From Ceratodon purpureus (taxonomy: Eukaryota > Streptophyta > Bryopsida > Pseudoditrichales > Ditrichaceae): a stretch of DNA of 64,000 nucleotides. Positions 23,336 through 33,700 of this stretch are shown in pieces. The stretch lies in NCBI GenBank assembly GCA_014871385.1, contig CM026427.1, positions 14,034,430 through 14,098,429 of the forward strand, read 5' to 3'. The stretch's first letter is position 1. Each line of letters starts with the position of its first letter. A program made the position numbers and the translations under genes. The notes beneath the pieces are model-generated. The model made no database searches. It was not told the origin of the DNA and saw only the letters and a list, made by a program, of their open reading frames with translations.

Positions 23336-23734
23336 ATGGATGCGTTAGAATCAGAAGTACTGGACTTCTTAGCAACTATGGCAGACTATGTAGAGGCACC
23401 TCTCCGGAAAACGCATATCTCCCTTCCGTCCTCCAACTGTATCGGCGTGCCTGCGCAAAATGATCGAATTTATCTTCCACCTCTGTCATTAGTCCGTGGC
23501 CATGTGAAGCGTAAGCGGACTGTACCCTTAGGTGTTAATACGAAGGCTCCGGAAAGGAAGAGGGTCATTCTCTTCCCCGACAGTGGACACTTCCAGGGAG
23601 TACACTGTTCTACTACTTACGTATCCCTACTGCAAGGGCATTCCAAGTGGGAGAAATCGACATGTGACACTAAGAGACTTCAGTGTGGTTGCAACTCTGT
23701 GGTTTCTTGTACCCACAGCAGCTCGCAGTTTTGA
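23336..23734 (+). CDS. Small basic protein of MULE, unknown function
   Basis: 132 residues from ATG 23336 (MDALESEVLDFLATM). The start resembles an amphipathic helix. A basic segment follows (HVKRKRTVPL and PERKRV), compatible with nuclear localisation. The C-terminal third is cysteine-rich (CSTT, CDTK, CGCNS, CTHS) and may be read-through of an intron or 3' region. It has its own TATA box and a GTGACAC copy within the frame (23664), and a cluster of the motif follows at 23,835-23,877. No family is recognised. By position it could be an accessory or regulatory protein of the element, or the first exon of a longer gene. Confidence 0.4.
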   Translation: MDALESEVLDFLATMADYVEAPLRKTHISLPSSNCIGVPAQNDRIYLPPLSLVRGHVKRKRTVPLGVNTKAPERKRVILFPDSGHFQGVHCSTTYVSLLQGHSKWEKSTCDTKRLQCGCNSVVSCTHSSSQF

Positions 23735-23834
23735 ACTTAAGGCAATTAGTTGTATGTCGTGGTACGTTCAGTAATGCAGGTGTAGAAGCGTCTTACATTA
23801 TGACAGTAGCCATAAAGTGTTAAGTCATTACAGT

Positions 23835-23877
23835 GTGACACTATCCATCATGTGTTACACTGTGACACTGTGACAGT
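23835..23877 (+). repeat. GTGACAC motif cluster, left side of cargo
   Basis: GTGTGACACTATCC, GTGTTACACTG, TGTGACACTGTGACAG in close succession. Exact GTGACAC occurs at 23835 and 23862. The cluster marks the inner edge of the left gene arm. No further exact copy occurs until 30,397. Confidence 0.8.
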
Positions 23878-24599
23878 CTGTACGAGAGTTACTGAATCAA
23901 TAAATGATTCACTCGAGACTGTATTCAGACGATACAGAGTTTTATGTTCTTATGTCTACAATTTTATACTAGTTTTAATGAAGAATTAAAGTAATAAATT
24001 CGCATTATACTCCATCTTTGCAAGTTAATTTGCCATTGTTTTTATCTTCTTATAGGTTTTGCTACAGAACTTGACGATTTTATATTCTATGTTTTCCAAT
24101 TTCTTTCTTATCTGATGGACTTGTCTTCAGTATGGTATCGATTACATTTTTAGTACACATATCCCCGCGAGATTACAGTATTAGTACAAATATCCTCGCT
24201 AATTTGTATTTCAAAACACATGTAAAAACTTTGTACGTAACGCACTACTTTGGAAACAAATTATATTAATCCCTACCCATTACTACGATGTACTTCTATC
24301 CTACAGTACACCATGTAATAAAAATAAAAATAAATAATTTAGAGTTTAATTAGGTGAGTGGACTGAAATGCAATTAATTTTTTATAAACAATTTCCATGT
24401 CGTTTACATTTCGTTTATATAATTTCTTTAAAAACAGGGACAGAGTAATATACCATAAAAGAATTTGGAAATATTAAATGCAACCATTATTTAGCCATTG
24501 ATATTTATATATGTATATTTATATATATATATTTAGCCATTGATATTTATATATGTATATTTATATATATATATTTAGCCATTGATATTTATATATGTA

Positions 24600-24660
<61 letters not shown>

Positions 24661-27295
24661 GTATATATATACTTGTTCCTTCTTATGGATTTATACATGT
24701 CTAAATTGAACATGTGATTAGTACATTTCAGCATTATAGTATTTCGTGGTTTTTGTGTCCTTGCAAATATTATTTACAGATAACTCTTATTTGTTAATTT
24801 TTTTCCCCCCATAAGGGTATGTACTGCTTGAACACGGACAAAACATATTGATCAATTTCTGATGATATATCTTCTCTAATTTTTCTTCTTTCAGGAGATG
24901 TTATTGTCTTCTCATTTCTATGTATTTGCTTCAAGGATATTTATAAAATAATACTGAAAGATAGTAAAAAATTTAATTGTCAGTATCCCTCTGTTTTTAA
25001 CATAGTTTGCAAATGTTCAGAGTATGCATGCCCCAGATATATGTTTTACATAAAGCATAACAATGAATATTTCGACTACTAAGCATATTATTGATATTAA
25101 TAAATTTACAGTATGATGTATGCCATGTCCTTAATTACACTAGACTTTAAGATGTGCAATTCACTGATTGAATTGTTCATTTCAATATTGCAAAACTTGG
25201 TATATCATAGACACATCCATATCCTGTTTGTGGAGTTCACACATGAAAATATTATTATAAATATTTATAAACTACTTTTATTGTAAAAATTATAATATAA
25301 AGGTATATTCTTATAAAAGACACAAACTTTCCATTCTTATAATTTTGACTATATATTTGAATTTTTATTATTCTATTACGTATAAAGTATGTCTTGGATA
25401 TTAAAGCTTGGACAAATTCATGGTCATGTTACGTACTTTCTAAGAAAACGGAAAAACTTAATTGAATTTAGAAAATTAGAAAATTACTTATTTTAATTTA
25501 ATTGTTTAAATTTTTTTTATCATTATACTCAATTCATGAAAGAAAACCGGTTATACTTTTATGCCCACTTCCTTACTTTCTGTACCCTGATTTTCATTGT
25601 TTATTATTATCAATACTTATACTTATTTATTTTTTATTTATGTGTTTCTATTTTTTTGAATTAGTACTATGTTTTGTTTTCATTTACTTATTTCTGAAGT
25701 TAAAATTGTAGGGAAGCAATTCTCTTTATATGTCAGTACTCTTTTGGTTTTTTATCATGGTAGATGAATTCCTTAATTTTATTTATCCTAGTTATATATT
25801 TGTTTAGGAAGTGAATAGTAGGTGCTTATCAATAACTTGGTATTTAGTGGGTGATTAGTTGGGGGGTTAGTGGTACAATGATGACTGCAGAGTAATGATA
25901 AGGGAGGGAGTGGGGGGTTAGGGGTAAGTGTTGACGGCGGAGTACTAATGAGGGATGGAGTGGGGGGTTCAATGCGTTGGATGGAAGTTGGGGGGGAGCG
26001 AGGAAAGAAGGCGGGGAGCGTGGGTTTGAATCTCAGGACTTCTTTCTTGGTATGCCTCGTTGGGCTGTGGTGCGTAAGCTTTGTTGTCTTTAAGGTTTCA
26101 GAGGGACTCTCTTGCTAACGTCCACTGCCCTGCGCATCAGGTTCGCTCGCAGTTACATGATCGCGATGTCTTGTTTCCGGTTTTCTGTTTACTGCAGTCG
26201 GCCAATATGGTTTGGAAGACCTTGTTCTCGGTGTTGCTGTGCTGTGATGTTGTGGAGAGATGAGTTCGTATCTGGAGCGTGCGAGGCTTTATGTGTTTCT
26301 CGTTTTCCTGGAGAGTTCGTGGTGTTGTTGTTGTTGGAGAGGAACTGGCCTGCTAGAGTCGAGACTCTCAATGTAATCATTAGTATTTGATTACTTCGTG
26401 TTTCCTAGGCGCTTGAGATGAATGTTGTGCTGGTTTTCATGACAGCGGCACCCGGTGCGTGCGTACGTGTGTGCAGGAGTCGACCTAAGATTCACCTCGT
26501 CGTGCACCTGACCTTCCGTCTGTCGTGCTGTGGGAGTGGTGGAGCTCTTTGACACTGGACTCCGGATGGTTGACAAGCACCTCGACTTCCTGTTGGCGTA
26601 GACAGCGGTGAGCCTGATACTGGTGTTGGGCATGCATTTCGGATGTTTTTTATGTGAGCTGAGTGTCTGTGAGGTGCTTTCGGAGATCGTGTTGACAGTG
26701 TTGGCTCGGGACCACTCTGATTGAGGAGAGACAACCTTCGTTCTTGGGTCACAAGCGTTCTTGGGTCTCAGCTTCAGCAACCGGGACAGTGAGCTTTTTC
26801 AAGTGAGCTTTTTCAACGAGTATGAAGTATGAAGTTTACACTTTCATGAAGTATGAAGTTTATACAACTCAGGTTTGGATGGCTAGGGTTTAGGGTTTAA
26901 GGGATGGTAATGCTGGGATGGAGCGATCGTTAGTTTTGATTTCTGAATGCGTTTCGTTTGTTGCGAGATTTCAGGCCTGTCGCAGTGCGCGCAGAGGTGC
27001 GCTAGGCATGCGTGTTCGCCGCTAGCGAATGACAAGTTTACTTGCGTTGCGGCGACTGAACCAGTTCCGGGTTGCAACAATTCGTGCGGGGGGATACAAT
27101 TGGACTTCGGAGGGAGTGGATTTGTAAGGTTATTCTCTGCTTCTACTACGAGAAGAAATGGTAGAAAGCGGAATGTGCCATGGAGTTGAAGCTACCACCC
27201 GATCGGAGAGATGAGCCCTAAATCCCACCCTCATACTCTGTTTTCTAGAGCTAGCTTCCATGAAATAAGCACATGGTGTTGGATTTCAATCATGC
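23878..27295. other. AT-rich then mixed cargo of the MULE, origin unknown
   Basis: 23.9-25.8 kb is extremely AT-rich. 25.85-27.2 kb is GC-richer, with G-runs (TGGGGGGTTAG repeated near 25,860-25,970) and several short frames on both strands. None is recognisable, but the base composition suggests another captured genomic piece. A frame near 26,950-27,190 is cysteine-rich and unassigned. No exact GTGACAC motif was seen. Confidence 0.45.
24489..24690 (+). repeat. 42-bp tandem repeat (x3) running into a TA microsatellite
   Basis: ATTTAGCCATTGATATTTAT starts at 24489, 24531 and 24573, a 42-bp period. It is followed by a long (TA)n tract to about 24,670. This is slippage-prone DNA inside the MULE cargo. 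Confidence 0.9.
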
Positions 27296-27297
27296 AG

Positions 27298-27799
27298 GCA
27301 CAGGAGTCATGGTACACAGCATTCACCAGCTCAGATCTGTGACGGACAATTTCGCGGAGAGCAATGTGCTCGGTCAAGGCGGCTTTAGGGTCCTGTACAA
27401 GGGCGTCCTCGCCGACGGCACCAAGATTGACGTCAAGAGGATACAACTGGCGGTGGTGAGCAGCAAGGGGCTTAGTGAGCTCCGATCTGATATTGCGATA
27501 TTGACCAAGGTGAAGCACCGGCACTTGGTGGCCCTCCTGGGCTACTGCACTGATGGCGTTGAGCGACTCCTTGTGTACGAGTACATGTCGCAAGGCCCCC
27601 TGGCGCAGCATCTGTTCAAGTACGAGGAGATGACCGGGAAGCCTCTCTCGTGGACGATGAGGTTGGAAAAATGCGCTTGGGCGTTGTCCAAGCGGTGGAG
27701 TATCTGCACGGTTTGACGCATCTGAGCTTCGTACACCGCGATCTGAAACATTCGAATGTACTTCTGAACGATGACTTCCGAGCGAAGAACTGTAAATGG
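27298..27799 (+). pseudogene. Captured receptor-like kinase fragment (TMK-like)
   Basis: A fragment starting after an intron-like acceptor (CATGCAG) encodes kinase subdomains I to VIb: [39 protein letters not shown] and, after one frameshift near 27,670, [18 protein letters not shown]. The wording is that of TMK-type receptor kinases. It is inactive: the glycine loop has Arg for Gly (GGFRVLY), the invariant Ala before the ATP lysine is Asp (KIDVKR), the frame is shifted, and homology stops after the catalytic loop near 27,790. There is no upstream receptor part and no kinase C-lobe. It lies inside the MULE and is best read as a captured host fragment in decay. Confidence 0.82.
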
Positions 27800-27856
27800 C
27801 CTTATAAAACTCTTAATTAGATCAGCATCATGAGCTGTTGCATTTTTTGTGAACAG

Positions 27857-28451
27857 GATGGCAAGACCGTGTTGGCAGATGATGTGCTCCCTGATGGAAC
27901 AGTGGTGAAGAAGGGTAACATAGTGCAATATGTGCCATACTCCATGGCAAGGATGCCTTTCTTGTGGGGTTCCGATGCGCAGGAACTCAAACCAGAGAGA
28001 TGGCTGAAGGACGGTGTGTTTCAGAGTGTTTCTCCGTTTAAATTCACTACCTTTCAGGTACTGAAGCTAATCTTCTCATTTTCCATCATTGTCATAGATT
28101 TACAAAAGCACTAGGGTGCGATGCTTCAGACTGTGGATTAGGAAATTGAAGGTTTGGTTTCCAGTGCGCTGCAAGAATAATCACTCAGACTCTGTCTAGA
28201 TTTGGTAGTAAAATTGATGGATTGACATGGGATACGCATTGTTACAGGCGGGGCCTCGTATCTGCTTGGGACGAGATTCTGCTTACTTGCAGTTGAAGGT
28301 TACCCTAGCGCTCATCATTCATTTCTTCACCTTCCAGTTGGTACCCGGACAAGAAATAACTTACACTTCCTCGTTGGTCATTGCAGAACGTACTTCTGGA
28401 CAAGTAGGTTTACTTTGGACGAGCTTGGTGATTCAAGAGCCCAATTTTTAG
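27857..28451 (+). pseudogene. Captured P450 C-terminal fragment (CYP704/CYP86-like)
   Basis: Two exons with intact splice borders, 27857-28057 and 28248-28451. They encode the last third of a cytochrome P450: the DDVLPDGTVVKKG stretch, ARMPFLWGSDA, the PERW motif, then the heme-binding AGPRICLGRD with its axial cysteine, and the terminal strands up to a stop. This wording matches fatty-acid hydroxylases of the CYP86/CYP704 clan. An acceptor (TGTGAACAG) precedes the first exon, so genomic DNA with introns was captured, not mRNA. The I-helix, ExxR and N-terminal anchor are absent, so no enzyme can be made. It follows the kinase fragment in the same orientation by about 60 bp, as in Pack-MULEs. 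Confidence 0.87.
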
Positions 28452-28851
28452 TATTACCTTCAAAAAACAAATCATTCATTCTTACATCGGGATTTGTGTT
28501 GATCTGATGCAATCTCATAATGTGCGAACGAGATTGCTAATTCTGTGAATAATACAGATGGCAGATCACGAAAGGAAAGCGGATGTTTTGACAAGTTCAT
28601 GCGACACTTGCTGTAAGCTTCAATCTTCTAATTGCACAAAATCTACTCTTAGGATTTCGATCGGCCTTGGCACAGTATTATATTTGCACTGACTTAGAAG
28701 ACAAAGCACCTCGTCAGAATCGTTATATAGCTGCCTATGCTTGTGAAAGTTGTGTTGCATAGTGGAATGAATTGTATGAGCGGACAGTGTGTTGAATATC
28801 ATTGCATTTGTAAGTTTTGTTTTGGAGTTGTTAACCACTATTTTATTTATG

Positions 28852-28893
28852 TAAATGTAAATGTAAATGTAAATGTAAATGTGAATGTGAATG
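28852..28893 (+). repeat. Hexanucleotide microsatellite (AAATGT)n
   Basis: Seven or more units of GTAAAT/GTGAAT in tandem. The Asn-Val repeat in the overlapping short frame is a by-product. Confidence 0.9.
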
Positions 28894-28969
28894 TAGTGAG
28901 TTCTTTAGCACAATGTAAATGTAATTTTTGTTTTATTATAAACATTGTAATTTATTAAAATCCAGAGGG

Positions 28970-29315
28970 GACTCGGTTGGTGGTTTATCTTCCTAAAGTT
29001 GATAAGCCGGATTCCTGATGTCCTCTAAATAATTTAAATAATTATTTTAATTTTATAGAACTCGCATGGTGGATTGTTTTCCCGAAAGGGTTAATTCTTC
29101 GGATTGTTGATGTTCAATTTAATTCCCTATTTAATAAAATCTAAAATAATATGAAGAACTCGGTTGGTGGCTTATTTTTCCGAAAGGTTAATAAGTTGGA
29201 TTCCTGATGTTCTTCTTTAAATCATGAAAAATATTAATTTAAAATTTTTGGAGAACTCGTTTGGTGGATTATCTTCTTGAGAGGGTTGATTATCCGGATT
29301 TCTGATGTTCTCTTT
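28970..29315 (+). repeat. Four diverged ~95-bp tandem repeats
   Basis: Units start near 28970, 29058, 29156 and 29252, each with ACTCGGTTGGTGG, a TTATCTTCC..AAAGG middle, a TAAGCCGGATTCCTGATGT block and an AT spacer. In units 1 and 3 the middle can fold (GGTTTATC with GATAAGCC; CTTATT with AATAAG). Their function is unknown. They lie in the MULE cargo. Confidence 0.8.
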
Positions 29316-30396
29316 AATATAAAAAATCTAATAAAAATTTAACTAAATGTATATATAGTAGATGTTTCCTTTTTTTAATATGATTTTTTATTTTCATGAA
29401 ATTTTAAATTTGTTTGATACAGGATGGCAGACCAAAACAGTTGTTGAATATATCGTTTTCATCATATGATTTTGGATTTGTATGTGGACTATAAACATTC
29501 CATTTCATGTGCATAATGGTATTTTTCTTTTACCTAGATTATTCTTTAAACATTTTGAATATTTTTTTACCTCAATGAATGTAAACTCTTATATTATATG
29601 AACCTTCATTATATGTTTAACATAGTAGATTTATAAAGAAAGGCCGTGCCCCAATATACTCCGAACTCATAACAACTGTCCATGACTGGCTCCGTTTACA
29701 TTCTAGAAATTTGATCTGTTGCATGATTTCTTTTTTATTTTTGATTTTTGTTTAGACCATTGAAAAATCATAAGATTCTGTTTCTGTTTCATTGAATATA
29801 GAATAGTTATTATCATCTGTTGATGGATTTTTTGAATTGAATCTCTTAAATTTTAAATGAATATTTGCTTCTTGAGTTGATTTTCCCAGTGATCCTGGAA
29901 AACTATGAAGGACTGAAGTTCTTTGGAGTATGATTTTTCGTTGACTAATTTGGAAAGGTTCTCACAGGTTTTCTTTTTTGCCTTTTGTCAATTTTTTACA
30001 GATGAAACTAATTTGTTTTTTTCAAGCAAGACTTCTCTTAAGTACAATATATTGAAATAGCCATAAAAGAGAAATCTAATCAACGTTTGTTTGTTTGTTT
30101 GTTTGTGTTTTTTTTTTTAAAAAAAAAAAAAGAGAATATAAAAAATAAAAATAAAAATCATATAGAGCTTCTTTGTTTTTCTGTACCCCTTATTGTAGGA
30201 GGTAGTTTTTTTAGTAGATTAGATCAAATTTGAAAACAACGTATAGTCGAGGGTATAGATCGAGGGTATAGATCGAAGAAACGGGTGTGCGATTTAATGG
30301 TATTCTTCATAACAAAGACAGCCAGAATACAACATACTTCCCGTTCATTGTAACACTGGGAAACAGATAAATTATGAAGACTCTTCATGCAATCCT
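29316..30396. other. AT-rich cargo, nothing recognised
   Basis: AT-rich spacer with poly-T/poly-A runs near 30,090-30,150, including a TTTG microsatellite. No coding frame seen. Confidence 0.5.
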
Positions 30397-30576
30397 GTGT
30401 CACTAGTATCACTAGTGTTAGCAGTATCAACTGTGTCACCAGTATCACCAGTATGAACAATGTTCACCAGTGTCACCAGTATCAACAGTGTTAACCAGTG
30501 TCACCAATATCAGCAATGTCACCAGTGTCACCTGTGTCACCACTGCCAGCAATGTCACCAGTGTCACCAGTGTCAC
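30397..30576 (+). repeat. GTGTCACCAGT array, right side of cargo
   Basis: About eight exact GTGTCAC copies plus many near copies (AGTATCACC, AATGTCACC) in 180 bp, at roughly 9-bp multiples. The array lies just beyond the stop of the Ulp1 gene and mirrors the cluster at 23,835-23,877 on the other side of the cargo. Confidence 0.9.
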
Positions 30577-30773
30577 CCGCGAGAGGACAAGGAAAACACT
30601 TGGACAAATCACAGAAGACATTCAACGGAGCATACTCCCATTTCGGAACATAGTATACACTCAGAGATAATGACAGTGTGTGGAATAAAAAAAATTGAAG
30701 AGTACAGTCTGTGACTTCGTACAGAAACAGTGAACGTTTGCTATACACAACAGTGGCACTATGCACAGAAGTT

Positions 30774-33700
30774 CTAAACCCAGGAATCTAACAGCACCAT
30801 ATCTCCGTCTGGCTCTACGTCTTTCTCTAACACATTCGCGACTACGCAAAGCGGTGGTCTGTATCTAGTATCCCGCCTTCTGAAGTCAAGTTCTCTTGCC
30901 AGGAGTGTCAGAATCTCGAGACTGGTATCCTTAGGTTTGAACGGCTCCATTAGTGCCGCGGCCAAGCTCTCCTCCCTGTCCACACTCAGATGCCCTCGAA
31001 ACTGCACATGAAGTTCAACACTGACTGTGACATTACGTAAGAAAAAGTTTGAATGGAAATATGGGACTATAAGCTGTACACAGTTCGAAAACAGTCGATA
31101 AAAGTGAATGCCACGTACCTTCAAATACAGCATAGCATTGCGTAGAGTATGATGACCACACTCGTAAGTCCCCTTCTGATGGAAAACACTCTGAGAGACT
31201 ACGGGGACATCGTACAACTCCACTCCTCTAAGAGTCTGCCAAGAATGACTAATGACATTAACAAAATCAGCATGTTTCTTCCCTGGAACATGCAATTCAC
31301 TATCCGGAAATGAGTCAAAGTGAAGGACTCTATCGTATTGAAACACAAGTAGAGACCAATGATTGGCCGTAACCCAAGGGAGGAGTAATTCCTTCACTTG
31401 ATATATCCGAACAGGTGAAGGAGGCTGAAGAAAAACGGACGCCCACTTCTTCAAAGTTGTCCTGCCTTTGGCCACTGTCATATAGCAACTGGATACCCGG
31501 GACGTGAGGAACTGAATCTCGTGGCGACTGCGAGCCGGGTATTGATAATACATTCGTGACAGTGTAAAATCAACAATGTCGTTGCCGAGACGAGTGCGAA
31601 GACGCTTCAAATCGCGAATGTTGGAAAATTTCACCTCTATCTCTTTACGCGACTCGTTGTAAAAAACAACTACATCCGCGGGGTCCTTCTTTCCTTCCTT
31701 CCGGGGAGTTTCCGTAATAAGTCCTCAATATTGAGAGAAGTATAGGCCTGTGCCAATGTCAAAACTCCAATTTCCCCAACCTGAATTAGACACAAGTCCG
31801 GCAATGAATGAGCCCCCCTCTTCAAAACCTCATTCTTCGTAAGATATCTGGATCGTGTGGCAGGTTTCCTCATCGGGCCCACAGCAGTATCACGTTCAGC
31901 AGCCTGGGACAGGTTCACCAACTGAGACACCGCTTCAAGGTCTTCTTCGTCTTCAAAGCTCTGGGCAAGGTTCCTGCAAGTCGTAGCTTCATCAGCAAAT
32001 CCAAGATGCCCACTGTCTTGCCCCGCAACAATGGACACCCCTTTATAAGGGGTTTGTACATGATTCTGTACATCATCTCTTACCCACTGATGAAAGCTAG
32101 GGTCTTGTGAAAACGTGCCATTTTCAACTACGACGTCCTGACCTGCATGGGCACTGTTATTAAACTGACTTAGCGTAAGTAACGGTGCCGCACCTGGGGA
32201 CACTATGTCCTCGTCCAGAATTTTGTCGATCTCCGGAAATACAGCCTGCGTTGAACTCACCCCGGTAGAATGTAAGTCTACAACGACGGGGGTAATTATT
32301 TTACCTTTTTCGCGAACGAAGTCAACTATAGCCTTCTGATCTCGCTTGAACTCCAGCATCGCCTCATGCCCTGGCTCATCGGGTACTGAAATCTCGCTTT
32401 GAGACAGGTTAGCGTTCATAGCAGATGTTGTTTGAAGTTCAGAGTTGCCGCCGGTCACACAAGGCACAACAGGGTTACAGAGCGCTGTCTCAGTAGAGTC
32501 TCCGGAGTCACATCTGTCAACACCGTCTGCTATATCTTTTATCACTGCTGCGATTACAGAGTCATTGTCGTCGGTCAGTGTCACAAGGTCTGTGACACTG
32601 ACTCCTGGTTCGGCTCCATCATGCACCTCAGTGTCACAGTCTCCTGACCCTAAACCACCGGACACCCCGATCTCCTCAACTGCAATTTCTCCTTCGGCAG
32701 TAGTATCAGTCGTGGTAACAATGTCCGTCACTATAACCGTATCTTCTAATCTCTCATCGTGACCAGAATCACAACCGGATGGCATCGCCTTCGACGCATT
32801 CTGTACATCATAACCTTGGCCGGCTTCTGAATCACTGAGTAAGGGTTCTGTAGAAGTCGCAGAGTCGGGCACTCGCATATCACGGGTACAGTCCCCCCAA
32901 TGCTTCTCATCCTCCTCGCGGATTAGGTTGGTCATAGTGTGAACATTGTCCTGGAGTTTGAGTCGCAACTCGGACACAAGGGGGTTCGTGCTTGTAATAC
33001 AACCGCCCATAATCCACCCAACATCTCGCTCCTCTCGAACTCTAAGTGTTGATCGCCAATTGGAATAGTGTTCCGCCCAGAGATTAGGGTCTGTGGTAGT
33101 CCAGGCCTCTTGAAACTGCTCTGGGTGACATACCGCAAAATCCTGCAACGCTCTCAATTGCACCAATCGTACCCAAGCAACCAAATTCGATACTATGTCG
33201 TCGCCCAATCCGGAGTTCACTAGCTGGATTTCCGAAAACACCGATTCCCTAAACGCTGCATCTTTCACATCCACCGACAACGTCGCAAATAAAGAAGGTC
33301 CTTCCAAAATCAGCATGGACAGCGCCTTCATCACGTCCTCCAGCTCCAGACATTCACTTCTAAATATGTGGCTTGTAATCCCGTAAAAGGGACATGTGAA
33401 CTGACGAAAAATCCCGTGTTTGTTCCTGAAGAGAATCCGCATAATATACACAAAATGCGAAGGAGGTCGTGGGTTCACCCGCGATTCATAGAGAATGCGT
33501 CGCACCTCCTGAGCCTCGCTTACTGCGACGGAATGAAGAGAACACGATAACAGGGTATCAGTCGTACGAAAGTGGAACACCCTTAAACCTAAAAAGTCAC
33601 GACAATAAAGCTTAGAGCGAAAAAAAATGAGAATGTGAAACAAAATTAGAGCAGAAATATTTACCGTCGTGCACCCAAGGCAAGGATGGCAACTTCTGCA

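Noticed and set aside
24600..24690. (TA)n tract as a regulatory or origin site
   Set aside because: A simple microsatellite continuing from a 42-bp tandem repeat. Nothing else supports a function.
26391..26780. Minus-strand 129-codon frame in the MULE cargo
   Set aside because: Overlapping frames on both strands, no recognisable family and no splice or promoter support.
30397..30576. CRISPR-like or satellite array
   Set aside because: The repeats are short (about 9 bp), imperfect, and belong to the GTGTCAC motif spread over the whole element. The sequence is eukaryotic.
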